Source: Stereum hirsutum FP-91666 SS1
Taxonomy: Eukaryota > Basidiomycota > Agaricomycetes > Russulales > Stereaceae
NCBI RefSeq assembly: GCF_000264905.1
Contig: NW_006763142.1
Location: 289,353 to 353,352, forward strand
Direction: 5' to 3'
Length of the DNA: 64,000 nt
The notes below the pieces were generated by a model. That model was given only the letters and a program-made list of their open reading frames with translations. It searched no databases and was not told the DNA's origin. Below are positions 39,989 to 53,100 of this stretch, one piece after another; the first letter of the stretch is position 1, and each line of letters begins with the position of its first letter. The translations under genes were made by a program, and so were the position numbers.

Positions 39989-42900
39989 ATGAAAGCCTTC
40001 CTCCGCAAAAAATCCACACCCGACGCCCCTCCCACAATCGACTCCCCGCCCCGTCTTCCACCCCTATCTTCACTGGGAGGTTCTGGCTCTCCGCCTTCGT
40101 CGCCGCCTACGCCGCTTTATGCACGGTTTGCGAGTACGTCGCCGTATGCTGTGTCCTCTCCTTCTCCGGACTCTTCATCCAACGTGAATGGGGGGACGAG
40201 TGTGAGTGGGGGGATAGGGACGAATGCGAATGGTGGGTCGAATGCGAATGGAGGGATAGGGACGACGGGGACGAATGGCGCAACGAGACCAGTCGTCTCA
40301 AGCCCAATGACCCTCGGGTCCGCGAGTCGTATCAAGACGCGCCAGAGACCCTCCCAAGAATCCGTAGCAGTCTCACCGGCACCGGCACCGGCAGCGGGGC
40401 AGAAAGTCTACAGCTCGTCGGCGGGGAGCAGGACCGATCTCGGGAATGCGCACGCAAATGGGAACGGAACTGGAACTGGAGGGAGCGTGGTGAGTCTGGG
40501 GCGGAGCTCGAAGGAGGGGAGGAAGTTGAGAAGGGGGAGTGAGACGCAGGGGCAGGGCCAGGGGAGAGCAGTGAGGGGAGAAGGGCATGGGAATGGGAAG
40601 GGGCAAGGGGAGGAGTTGTTGACGAATGGGCCGTATGGGAGTCAGGGGTCGTTCGTTAGTCGTGAGTGTTTCTCCTTGTTTGTTTGTTTACGATTGTTCT
40701 GCATGCCCCTACTTCCTTGTCGTTTCGACTCTTTCTTCTGTGGGCCGTGGACCGCGAAACGACGACGGACAGATATCGGTCGGTCGTCTCTGTTTGCCTA
40801 TGCCCATATTTTTCCCGGCTGGCAGCTAGCTCTAGCTTTTCTGACTTTTGATCGCGTTGTCGTCGTCGTTGTCGTGGGAGATCCGCTCGTTCGAATCGCT
40901 ATCCCTGTCCCCATCTTCCCGCGCCGTGCCGTCATCACATCTCTTCAGTATCCAATACGATATCGCTAACACAATGATTTCGTCCGTGTATACTTCTAGC
41001 TCCTCCTCCTCCTCCTCCTTCGAACGACAAACCCCCCATCTCCGTCCCCGCCCCCGTCTCCATCCCCATCAACGAAACAGACGAAGCGCAAGTGGGTCAA
41101 GAAGCGGGCGAGAGACCGGTTTTGTCATTAGTGGGATCTGCGCGCGTTGTGGCCGAACATGGATATGGATATGGTGGTGGTGGTGAGTCGATTCGTTCGT
41201 TCATCTTTTTCGTTGTTCGTTGGTTGCTTTTGGGACGGTGGAGTGCGATGCGGATGTGGGCGAGTCTGTTTGGGCGTTCGTGCGGTTCATCCCCGCCTTC
41301 CCTCGCCTTTCTCTACTTCTGTTCATTTCCGCTAGGGTATGGAGGAATAGAAGGGATGGGTGGGTGGGTGGACGCACTACATCTTCTATTCATCCCCCGT
41401 TCCCTATCTTCGAGGCTTCATCTCCGCGCTTAGACCGCTCGACGTTCGACGTTCGTGCATCATGTCTGTCTGCCATCCATCCATTCATTTCTTCTACTTT
41501 CGGCGCGACTAAGCACACGGCGTTCAGAACGCGACTAAACGCATACCGCATAATCGCCCTTAGTCTCCGAATCGACTTCGATTCTCCTCCTCTCTAGTCT
41601 CTTCTCCTCTACTTCCCTAGCCTACTCTGTATTACTCTAGTCTAGTTTACGATAGATGCTCTATTACGACACAGATCCTCATTCGTATCCTTATCCCTAC
41701 TCGCACCCGCCTTTCCTCCCTCGTCCGCTACACACATCCATTCCACCCCTCCACTCCACTCCCGCTCCTAACTTCCCCCGCCGCCACCTCCGCCACTTAC
41801 ACCGATGCGCTTCATCCCTTCCATTGGCATCTGCGCACCTTTACCCTTCGTACCTTTCTCGGCGTTTTTGTTTTTGCATCCACGTTCGCGTTCACGTCCG
41901 AATTCGGATACGCGTTCACGTTCACATTCACATTCGCGTTCACGTCCTTGTTCTGATTCGCATCCTGACCCACGTTCATCCACAGCTCCGGACCCTCACC
42001 ATCAACACATGGACCCCCATCCCCACCCACAACCGCCTCATCACAAAGAACCACGACCCGACGCACAAGATCCCTCCTCGGCCCTCCCCTCGCCCCCGCT
42101 CTCGCCCGTCCTCCAATCGCCGTCTAAACCGAAGACGAAGACGAACGGGAAGATGAGTGGGGGTACGGGTAATGGTACGGGTACGGCTAATGGTACGGGT
42201 ATAAAGCGGTATTCGCGCAAGGGGGAGGCTGTTAGTGTTAGTGTTAGTGTTTCGGGTGGGGATGGGGGTGGGGACGGGAGTGCGAGTCCGAACGGCAATG
42301 TCCCGACGACGCCAGCAGTACCACAGTCGAACGGAAGACCCCAAGGCGCAGCAGCACCATACATGCGTCCCGAGGACGCGACCTCGATGCGGTCTTTAGG
42401 GTATGGGGATGGAGATGAGTATGAGTATGAGTATGTCCCTGGTCTTGGGCTTGGTCTTGGTCCTTTGGCGAGCGGATACGTCTCCGCTGGATCTGAGAGT
42501 CGCAGGAGCGTGGATGGTAGAGCCGAGAGTCATAGGAGTGTCGATGGGAGATCTGAGACTCACAGGAGCGTGGACGGGAGATCTGAGGCTCATAGGAGCG
42601 TTGACGGGAGATCTGAGACGCACAGAAGCGTGGACGGGAGATCTGAGACTCACAGGAGCATCGATGGTAGATCTGACAAGGACAAGAGCAGAGAGAGGGG
42701 TAGGGGCAGGGACGCGAAGCGGAGGTCGGCGTCGGCGAGCTCGAGCGGGTCGTATGAGACGATGGTGACGATGATGGGGGAGAAGGGGACGGGGAGCGCG
42801 ATTGTTAGGGGTAAAGCTGTGAGTGCGAGTCTTTGAGTGCTGTGTTTTTGAGTTGTGTTTGTGTTTATGAGGAGTGTGCATGCATGCTGATGCGTCTTTA

Positions 42901-45900
42901 TTGTCGTCAAGTTGCCTGCCCTGGAAGAATCCACCGTCGTTTCTTCTCCTTCCTCTCCTTCTCCGTCCGCGCCCCCACCTACACAGATACCCAAACCGAC
43001 GCACCATACCCACCGCACACACGGCCGGACGGCGAGCGACGGCAGTGCGATTGCGAGCGTCGATACCCATACCCACTCTCATTCTCATACCCACTCGCAT
43101 AGTCATAGTCATGGCCACAGCCGTTCCACAAGTGCAAGCCAAATCCCAATCCCAACGCCAAGTCAGATCCCGTCGCCGAGTCAGATCCCAACTCCAACCT
43201 CCCCCGTACAGATCCCAACCCAAGGCCCGCGCCTCCGTCGTATCTCAGGCTCGACCTCCATCTCTGTCTCTTCCGATAAAGATAAAGATAAAGACACAGA
43301 CAAACACGTACCCGGGCCCATCACCCCTCCGCACTCCCTCGACGAGCATACCTCGATCTTGTCCGGAACCCATTCCTCTGCTTCTTCGCCCGCTCACGCT
43401 CGTCATTCTTCTTCCTCTTCGCCTGCTCACGCTCGTCATCGGACCGCGTCACTCTCCCGCTCGAAGCGTAATACGCTCCAGAGTCAGAGTCCGGGTCAGA
43501 TCGTGTCGTCTGCGGGTTCAGTTAAGGATGAGGAGGCTTCGAGTATGGGTGTCGGTGTGGGGATGAGGAAGGGACCGTTGATCTTTCAGAGTAAGGAGGA
43601 GAGGTTCGGGAGTGCCGGGATGGGGATGGGGAATGGACCGTGGCCCGTGCAAGCTTCCGCTCCTGCTCCTGCTCCGATACCGATACCGACCACAATCACG
43701 ACCGAGTCCCAGCCTGTCGACATCCCGGTCTTCATCCGTCCTTCGGAGGATAAAGGATTCATACCACCCCGTCGACGCAGCATGCAGATCCTCGCACCGT
43801 CTACATCTCCAGCAACATCGATGTCGGTCCCCGTCCCTTCGTCTTCTCCTGTTTCGTCTTCTCCTGTCTCTTCATTACGGGGAACGCACGCACAGGTGCC
43901 GTTGATGACGAGGGAAGAGAGGGAGATGGAGAAGGAGAGGAGTAAGTCTAGGGAGAGACCGCATAGACGGCATGCAACGGGTATAACCACTGCGGCGTCG
44001 GCACAGGGACAAGTTCACTCAGCGCAGACGTCGCCCGTCACGCCGAGACAGACTTATGGAGACCTCTCCAACGCGGACGAGCCACCACTACCACCACTTT
44101 CACGCGCAGAGGTCCAGAGCGTCAAGAGTTCCGTCTCGACGACGTCAAGCCACCACCATCAGAACCACCACCAGGGCAGGTTCTTCGCGAACAATGACGT
44201 CCACCCGCTACCAGTGTTGGCACAGCTGCGGGAGGCGAAGACGTCGCAGACGAGTTTGAGCATGAACGAGAGCGACGAGAGTTCGGCGTATCCGAGGACG
44301 TCGATGTCTCATCATTCTCAGTCTCATTCGGGGTCGAAGCCGAATTCGAGGGCGGGACGAGAGCGTGAGGGCGAGGTGGACGGTCATGCTAATGGGGATG
44401 TGGCTGGAGCGGGAATTAAGGTGGCGAATGGGACGAATTCGGGGGCTGAGGCTGAGGATGGGGCGTTGAGCGTGGAAGCGTCCGTGAAGGATAAGGATAG
44501 GAAGAAGAAGAAAGCAGAGGAGAAGGAGAAGGAGAGGCAGAAAGAGAAAGATAGGTCCGTCACGCCGCATAGTCAAAGTCGACACCTCGCCTCTCCCCCG
44601 CCCCCGCTTTTGGCCCCCTCGACGTCCGAGAAATCGCATAACCGGCTGCGTAAGGCTCATAAACATTCTTCGATGCCTCCGCCCGCGTCTTCGACTGCTT
44701 CGAGCACGAACCATAATCATCGCGAGTCGATGGTGATCCCTGGTACTCATTCGCCGACCCCGATCCCGAACCCGAGCTTGAACCCGACTTTTAGCGACTC
44801 GGGCACGGTTTCGACTCAGGCCGGCTCACAGACTTCGCGGAAGACGAGTTCGCGTCGTTTATTGACGAAACAACGACCCTCTGCCAATGGGAAACACGGA
44901 CATGCTCATGGCGATCCCCAGCAACAACAACAGCAACAGCCCGAAAGGCCGACTCATTCGAGAGAAGAAGGCTCGCTCGTCATCGTCGACGCTGATATAC
45001 CCCACATTAACGGCATCGACATCGACCATGATACCCAACAGCAATCACGCCAGACGCACAAGCACAAAGCCGGCATCCTTTCGATCGACGAGGATCCGTT
45101 CGCCAAGTCTCCCATTCACGCACCCGTTCCTAGTAAGGCTCCATCGCAGAAGAGCTCGACTCTGGCTTCTCGATCTGACGCTATCAGCACCTCTTCTGCA
45201 TCTGATGTGATGGCCAACAACAACAACAAAGGCGGGGAGATGAGTCCGAGCGGCATGGTCATGGGGATGGAGATGGAGAATGGGCATGGGCATGGGCATG
45301 GGCGAACGCCGCGGAGGGCCAGGGAGGGCCACAACGATCAGCATCAGAATCAGAACCGTCGCCAGAGGAGGATGGGCGTGAGTGATGAGGGGGAGTTGGG
45401 TGATGAGGATGATGGGGGAGGCCGACATGGGTATGGTGGGGAACTGAACGGTTCCGAGGACCATAGTCACTATAGCGCGAGCATCGGGAGCGGTGGCGGT
45501 GGCGGTGGCGGTGGCGGGATCAGCATCAACGGGGCCACATCAAACGGACACGGATACTCATCATCAGCGCCCTCTGTCGTTGAGAAGAGATCGTACCGGA
45601 GCGGACACGGGCACGGATATGGACTTGGCCGTTCAGGATCAGGATCAGGATCAGTGTCCGGGTCGGAGGATCAACACCGTGGTAGGAGGATGATGCTTCC
45701 GTCCGGGGTCGAGGAGGTCTTGTCTTCCGAAGTGGAAACCGTTCCGGAGGTCGACGAGGACTGGTCGTGGTACCCGCTCGTCAAGCATCTCAGCGAACCT
45801 GCGCTCCTCGCGGCGTTACTCAACGAGTTATCCTTCCCGGAATGGATGGCGCTTTGGAGCCTGACGAAGGAGGTCCGGACGATGTTCGAGGAGGTGAGGG

Positions 45901-47508
45901 AGTTGAGGGAAGTGGCGCTCGAGCGATATCTTGGCATCGTTGGGTATGTGAGGTGGAGGTGGGAGCCTCATACTCCGGAGCCGTTGAGGTTGACGTTGAA
46001 GGAGCTCGCGATGTATATGCGGGGCGTGTCGACGCCTCCGTTCGAATACACTCAGACGGCGGCCGCGGCGTTCTTACCAGAGAAGACAGAGGAACAGATC
46101 GACGAGGAGAGAGGGTTGAAGAAGGGAGCGAGGGCTTATACGAGGCTTGTCATTCGCTTGAGGGAGCAGGCAGAGACGGAAGCGGAGCAGGTCGCCATGA
46201 TGAGGAGGGCGCCTTCGTCTCTCAACGGACATAGTCCAGTCACTACCCCGGGTGGAGGTGTCGTTGGATCCCGTCGTGCCAGTGCCGGAGGCCCTCCGCC
46301 CGCTTGGGGCTCAGTCCCGCCTCGCCGTGCATTCTCTCGACAGTCCACTCGTGCACCCTCGCCCTCGTTCTCCATCTATGCGCATGGACATAACAATGCG
46401 CCGCGGGAGGATCCGGCGCCTTTCCTCATCGGTGCCACTTTCAGGAGTCCCTTGTTCAGGCTGAGGAGGGCGCCTTTGCTTAGAGTTTTCGTGCCTTCAG
46501 CGGAGGGAGAGTGGTTGAGCGATGAGGCCATTTTGGAATGTGAGAACGAGCTGAAGAAGGCGGGAGTGGTGGCGTTGTTGAGGCCGGGCGATATCGTTTG
46601 GGATACGGCGTTGGGCGACGAGGGTAACGTTGGGCGGCTGGCCTGGGATGGCAGATACTTGATCGTACGTATCCCCGTCGTCGTTTATCACTATCATTTT
46701 CGAGGGGCTTGTCTGATGTTGTGATTTTTTGTTGTTTTGTTTAGGACCTCGATTTCACGTATTCTGAGACAGGCGACCTCCCGGCCTATCTCCCTTCGCT
46801 CGCGTTCCCGCCACCGTACTTCCATCGAGTCATCCGCACCGCCGGAGAACACAACAATCCCGTCTGTCACATCGACGTGTCGCCATGGGGGAACGAAATC
46901 ATGTCGCACTTGCAGCTGCTGCAGGATCGAGTCAAGACCGAGACGTACGTTTCTTTTCTTTTCCCTCTTTGCCTCGGGACCATACAAATTTGACTTAAAA
47001 ACATTTGAATTCAAACTTATCAGGCCCCAGGGAAGCGTCCACATGGTAGTCCACTGGGTCCACCGTTCCTCTTTCAGGATTCGGACGCCGCCACCATACC
47101 AAACCCAGTCTCAACGCTCACTCCCGGGCGCACCGCTTCTCGTGCTCCCGACCAAAGAGCGACGGCCGGTAGATATGGGTTGGGTGGGCACCGTGGTCGT
47201 CGAGACGGAGGGTACGAACGAGGGGCTTGCGGATTTGAAGGGCAGGTGTAGGGGTGGTTATCCCTCCAGAAAGGGCTCGAAACGAGTTGCGGATGGTGCG
47301 GAGAATGGGGCGAGCGGGGAGGTGCCGAATGTTGGCGAGAGGGAGAGGTGTGTGTGGAGGATATTGAGGGAGAGGAGGTATGTGGTTTTTCGCCTTTGCT
47401 TCTGCTAGAGGGATGATCGACTGATGATGTTTGTTGCTTTTGGCTTGTAGTCGACCGGGAGAAATATGGCTCAAAGCGGTCACCTCCAAGGAACGGCTGC
47501 TTCCTTGA
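39989..47508 (+). CDS. Orphan 2,016-residue low-complexity protein with conserved C-terminal part
   Basis: Family not recognised. Seven exons (39989-40661, 41000-41179, 41986-42818, 42912-46664, 46745-46944, 47024-47377, 47451-47508) keep one frame and total 2,017 codons. The first ~1,550 residues are disordered: Ser/Pro/Gly/Asn-rich, with a 10-residue tandem repeat (SVDGRSETHR type), a His-Ser tract (THTHSHSHTHSHSHSHGHS), a charged KKKKAEEKEKERQKEKDR block and RS-rich parts. The C-terminal ~400 residues look folded: WSWYPLVKHLSEPALLAALL, ELSFPEWMALWSLTKEVRTM, LERYLGIVGYVRWRW, RLTLKELAMYMRGVSTPPFE, GDIVWDTALGDEGNVGRLAW, DLDFTYSETGDLPAYLPSLA and ending GEIWLKAVTSKERLLP. No membrane segment. 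The 806-bp second intron is unusually long here. A cytoplasmic or nuclear scaffold is possible but is a guess. Confidence 0.8.
42494..42673 (+). repeat. 30-bp coding minisatellite, six units
   Basis: Six in-frame units of ten codons (consensus ETHRSVDGRS) inside the large orphan gene. Units differ mainly at synonymous or conservative positions. Confidence 0.85.
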
Positions 47509-50500
47509 AACTTCATCTTGGACATTTATACGACGACTCATATCTACGAGACTCTCCGCGACTTTTTCTTTTTCTCCTGCTGCTATGGTTCCGACTCGGC
47601 GTCAGATATACGAAATTGCTGAGTGTCTATGGACTTTATACCTTGTGTTGTTATCATCTTGTTGTGCTTGACCATTTTTGCTTTTGTTAGATCTCCTGCA
47701 TGTATCATCGTCTCTTGCTGCTGTTATTGTGTCATGTTGTGCTCTTATCTTGATCTGAATGCCATTCACGGACAATCATTCAGTGTTGTTTCTGTTCACG
47801 TCCTTTCGGGTGGCGCAGAGTGTGGCCCATGGGGCAACCGTCTTTCTACGCAAGATGGCTAATCCTGCCCTCGTACAAGCGACCAGATTCTTACAACACA
47901 CTTCCGAATCAGACAACACACTTCCGAGGCAGCAGGCGCAGTTCGGTCAACAAGTACATCCTACCAACTCCAAGATGACAGCTGTCGTTAGGCAAGTCCG
48001 GCGCCACATCATTGGGTGACTCTCAACAGGCTCGTCTTTCATTCTGTCAAAGCTCCGTGTCTCGCAGATCTAACCATATATGCCAGGTATGGCTTGCTTG
48101 ATGTGACTGCCAGGATACAGTGTGACGGTCTATCCCCGCAGACCATTGGAACCTCCCAATCAGATCTCCATGAGGTATGTAGGTCTCCAGAATCCACAGC
48201 GGAGTCAGATTCGTAGAGTGTGGGACGGACTCAGTTGAAAATGGCAGCTTGTTCTGCTATCCAAGCACTCTGTCCTCTGAAGTAAGTCATATCTCCACGT
48301 CATCTTGGACGACCTGTGCTTTGACGAGAGCGTTCATTCCGGGACCTCGAATTGAGCGGTCCACACATTTTGCCGAAAATCGTCACGGTCTTGCTAGGCG
48401 AGGAAGATCGTCCGGGAGACCCGTCGTTTGGCTTGTGTTCATTCGTGTGGACCGCCAGTGGCGTCGATGGAGCTCGCCTTTCCGAACATCGCGATCCTGC
48501 CTCGCCAAGCAGTGGCGTATGGAGATCTTCGTCGAAGATGATGAATCTATCGAGTGTGCGTAGGTGTGCATGTATCTCGTAGGCGCTTCTCGTTGTGCAG
48601 GGGGATCTTGTGGTCAAGATGGCAGATAGTACACTTGATAGTGGCTTGGGCAAATCATCCGTCTTGGCCAACGCAGGATACGTCAGAACACCATTTGAGC
48701 AGGTGGCGTTGGGCTGTAAATCTCCCTCAAAGCTGGTGGGCACGCATTGGATTGCCATATGGATTCGGTCCGAGTTTCCTTATCTGTGATGCCTCTGTTT
48801 GAGAGGGCCAAGCCCCTAGGAATTAGGAGTTTTGATCTGTGCGCCGACTCTCATTGAATCATTTCGCGAAGATGTGGAGGAATCTGGCCGGCCTATCTCT
48901 GTTATTTGCACTGCCTTGACGCCCCCTACCGGTTTGAAGTTGACGTAGATGTGATCGCCCTGCTAGGCGCTCTCGCCGGCGATAATGCTTCGTCGTTATT
49001 CATCCTTGGATGTCGTTGTGTCCATACTCGTATATGCACGAAAGATCAAACGGCGGGTAGGAACGAAATCTTCACCAATTATTGGTCGGTTGTATATCCC
49101 AGAAAGTCGAGTGGGGATATCGTTTCATAATCATGGCCTCCTGCGACTCAATGCGAACGAGGAACGAGGAACCACAGATGATAGAGTTCCATGCAATCCG
49201 AGGGGCCGTGGCGGCCCCGTACAATGTCAGAATCGCCAAGTAACGCCAGGCCGAGTGTTGTATATGCTACTTCACTCCTGCCACAGCGAGTCGCAGAGCT
49301 AGAAGACATACATTGATGATGAACCTCTAGAAAGTTGGACTTTCCTGTACCTTCCTTCGCACGAAACCTGCCTTTGACTCATGGCTGTATGTGACATCAC
49401 ATGGAGAATGTGTGGCAGGAATGCCTCACTTCGCTTTCCCTCGACATTCAAATCTCGAACGTGCCTAACTCTTCGAATTATGTTACCGAGAGACCTGTCT
49501 AGGTACAGGGTCCATTATATTCCTTTGGTCTCCTACAGTCGCTACACCAATGCTTCTATACCGGCACACATCCACGAATCAGCTCGTTTTGCAAGCAATG
49601 TGTTGTTAAGTCAGAAAGCGACACATACTAGATGCACGCCGGGCTCTGTAATATTCACAAGATTACTGTTCGAATTAGGGAAGCATACCTTCTAAAAAAT
49701 AGTGGGCATCGGTTCTACAAACTAGAACTTTCTGTTGAGCTCGCACATGAAGTGCGAGGACTTCATACTCAGGAAGAATCTGATACTGTAGGACGTGGGT
49801 AAGACCATGGCGAAAGAACATTGATGGACACCGTGCCGTATTTGCTCCTGTTTATCGAGGAAACACCCGGCCGCTCGTCCTGAGATCTGACTGGCTGACA
49901 TGCACCTTCCTTCCATTGGACCACATTGTGCTTCAGCTTTTCTTCTGTTGATCTGGTTCTCGCTGCTGCTAGCGGTTCTTTTTCCTGGCTAACCTTGTTT
50001 AGTATGTAGCTGCCAGATGGATCGGCGACAGATAGACCTTCCGAGTCGGCATGAAGCCGCAGTAAGTAGAGAACACGCTGACCGGCGCATTGAACGCCAT
50101 GTATCATTACTGTACGTGGAAAGGTATACCACAGTTTTATCGTGGTCTGACTTTATCTCTGACTTCTGGTCCAGCTGCATGTTTGACAGAGCATGAGGAC
50201 GGGACATCTTCGCATGGAGATTATTCGTTGCAGTACTAGTATATGTACGTCAACATGAGCAATGAGCGCTAGGCAGATCCTTTCGATTTCAGATCATGGG
50301 CGGCACAGAAATCCAAGCACGTTTAAGTAGCGAGTTCTTGCCAATACCAGTTGCCAATTGGCAGCGCTTTCCCTGAAGAAACGTCGTTGGCTCCGCACTG
50401 CCAATCTTTGCATAGCCCCGTGCGAAAACATTGACGTTTTCTGCCTTTCCTCAAAGCGTGCAGACCAGTGTAAACTTCTAGTATCCGCTTCGGCTCCGCT

Positions 50501-50936
50501 TAGCGACGGGAGCTCAGCCGCGGTGAGGAAGGTTATACCGGATTTGTCTTTGGGTCAGCCAGCCTGCAAGTCCATACTGGAGGAATACAATCCCTATCGG
50601 GCCTCGTAGATTATCAGTATAGCCTACTTATTCACCACCTCGCAACCTCTCGACAAAAGGAGTCTCATCTGATACATATCCGAGACCAGTGGGGACTTGA
50701 TGATCTCACACGCCGTTTGTGTCCGTTACACGCAGTTATGGCGTCCTTCTCGATGTTTCATACTGCCGCATCATTTCTTACAATTATGTGACAAACTCAC
50801 CCAGCCTACTACTCAGATCATGATATGTGCACCGTGTCTGTCTGCGCTCACCTGGCACCATCAACGCCGTACTGCCTGGGCGTACACGCCCCTGTGCTTC
50901 TGCATTCCCAACACTTCCGGGAGCGAAGGGGTGAAT
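47509..50936. other. 3.4 kb with no recognised gene
   Basis: ORFs up to 152 codons occur on both strands (for example minus 48300-48758, plus 48595-48789) but show no family motifs or coherent intron structure. They may be remnants of decayed genes. No tRNA, satellite or transposon end was noticed. Confidence 0.45.
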
Positions 50937-50951
50937 AGATATATATATATA
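50937..50951 (+). promoter_or_regulatory. TATA box, extended AT run
   Basis: AGATATATATATATA lies about 57 bp upstream of the P450 start codon. Confidence 0.65.
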
Positions 50952-51007
50952 CACCCACGAATTTCGCTTCCGGCTTCTCGCCGCGCGGAAACCCCTTCCT
51001 CTTCACC

Positions 51008-53100
51008 ATGAGTGGCAACATTTTGACGACCGCTGCCTGTGGACTCCTGCTCACATCTCTCTACTTCGCCACACGCTGGTTCGATAGACGCAACCGCAGT
51101 TCATTGCCTCCACCACCAGGACCGAAGGGATGGCCTTTAATAGGGAATATGTTCGACCTGCCCACAAAGGATGAGTATCGGGTGTACTCTCAATGGCATG
51201 AAACATACGGTACGCTTCGCGTTGCTCAACGTGTTAAGGCTTATCATTTAGCCGACTTTCTTATCAGGTGACATATGCTCTGTGACCGTGCTTGGCCAAC
51301 GGATCGTCATTATCAACTCCCCCGACGTTGCGTTCAAATTGCTCAACAAACAGATCTATGCTGGTCGACCTCACTATAATATGTGCTGCGATTTGGTGGG
51401 CTGGAGTCACGCCCTCGTGATGCTTCCCTATGGCGAACGTTTCAAGGGCTACCGTGCGATGCTGAAGAATGCGTTCGGAAGCCGAGCCAGTGTCGAGAAA
51501 TACAAGGAAACTATGGAGACCGAAACTCACCACTGTCTTGCCCGGCTTCTGAATCAAGAAGGAAGTACAAACTTTACCGGGCCTATCAGGAGGTGTGTTA
51601 CCTAGCTTAGAAGCGGGAGCATTATTTTAACTCTTTTGCAGAGCAATAGGCGCCATCCTTCTGGGGATAACTCACGGATACGAAGTTCAGTCCGAGCACG
51701 ATTCTTTGGTAAGGATAGCGGATCAAGCGACAGATCAGGTATGCTTCCTGATTTTCTGAAGACTTTCACTTCACTCACGGAATCTCTAGCTTGGTGTATT
51801 GCTGACACCCGGGTCCTTCATGGTCGACACGATCTCCGCATGTAAGGCTCCATATGTTTGTGACTGACCCCATGTGCTTATACTTGTTGATAACCAGTGC
51901 GCTTCATTCCAACGTGGTTCCCCGGTCCCTTTGCAGATTTCAAGCGACTTGCTCGGGACTGGCGCAGCGATCTGTACGGCCTGACGGAACAATCCTACGC
52001 ATTTGTCAAGAAACAAGTGGTGGGTGGAAAGTTCTGCTTTGATTGAACACTTTCTGAATCTGCGTTCAAGTCCGCCGGAACCGCATCTCCCTCCTTTGTG
52101 CAAGAATTGATCGAAGGGAAAGATCTGACGGAACAGGAGGAACTTGATATCAAATGGGTTGCTAGCTCTATCTACCTGGGCGGTGCCGACATGGTGGGCA
52201 TAGCTTTATTCTCATGTTGTCTGCACGAATGCCATTGACCTCGTCTTTCAGCCGGTATCAGCGTTGTCTTCACTCATGTTGGCCATGGTTATGTTCCCCG
52301 AGATGCAGAAGAAGGCGCAAGCCGAGATCGATGCAGTCGTTGGCCATGATCGACTTCCATTGTTCTCAGATCGAGACGATCTACCATATGTCGAGTCTAT
52401 GCTACGCGAAATCATTCGCTTTGGACCTCCGGTCCCCCTTGGTATGTCTTCTCCATAATGCCGTCTAACATGGATATCTTACATCAGCACAGGTGCACCA
52501 CACTGCGTAACGGAGGACGATGTCTACGAAGGCATGCTCATTCCAAAAGACTCGATTGTGGTCGCGAACCTTTGGTACGAGGAGCTTTGATCGTCTGCAG
52601 AAAACCACGCTGACATTCAGGAATGATAGGCACTTCCTTCAAGATCCAAATGTGTACCCAAATCCCGAAGTATTCGACCCTGAGAGATTCATCGCACGAG
52701 AGGGGAAGCCGGCACAGCCTGATCCCTATGATTTCTGCTTCGGATTCGGGCGCCGGATCTGTCCTGGTGCGCTGACCATTCGTTCAAAGCTCTCTGATCA
52801 TCTGACTCACATAGTCTCCGTCGATAGGTGTTCATCTCACAGACGCGCAAATGTACATCTTCACAGCATCGATACTCTCGGTGTTCAATATCGAGAAAGT
52901 CGTCGAGAACGGTGTGGTACAGGAGCCCAAGCACGAATTCACCAGTGGTGTTCTCATGTCAGTGCACTACACTTGTAACCTCCTCTTCTCGTTACTCACT
53001 CTTGATCCACTCTAGTCGTCCCAAGCCATTCAAAGCGGTTTTGAAACCACGCTCTGCGAAGGCCGAAGCCCTCATACGGATGTTCGGAGACACTGCTTGA
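51008..53100 (+). CDS. Cytochrome P450, 517 residues, I-helix threonine missing
   Basis: Membrane-anchored haem monooxygenase of basidiomycete type, likely in the endoplasmic reticulum and taking electrons from cytochrome P450 reductase; substrate unknown. Eleven exons (51008-51209, 51268-51592, 51642-51738, 51790-51841, 51898-52019, 52071-52193, 52252-52441, 52493-52574, 52621-52766, 52828-52957, 53016-53100) keep phase and total 518 codons. Features in order: N-terminal hydrophobic anchor (ILTTAACGLLLTSLYFA), proline-rich hinge (LPPPPGPKGWPLIGN), I-helix SSIYLGGADMPVSALSS, K-helix REIIRFGP (ExxR), FDPERF, and haem loop FGFGRRICPG with the ligand Cys. The oxygen-activating Thr expected after GGAD is Met, and the next residue is Pro. 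Every other motif is present. Either activity is altered, or this is an early pseudogene or a base-level error at one splice junction. Confidence 0.9.

Noticed and set aside
41656..42156. 166-codon plus-strand ORF rich in His/Arg/Val
   Set aside because: Out of frame with the gene model and made of translated repeats within the long intron and exon 3.
42396..43223. 275-codon minus-strand ORF
   Set aside because: Shadow of the coding minisatellite and low-complexity exons of the plus-strand gene.
48300..48758. 152-codon minus-strand ORF and overlapping plus-strand frames
   Set aside because: No recognisable motif and mutually overlapping frames; might be a decayed gene but cannot be supported.
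37882..53100. Methyltransferase plus P450 as a natural-product cluster
   Set aside because: They are 11 kb apart, separated by an unrelated large gene and gene-free DNA, with no backbone synthase in the window.
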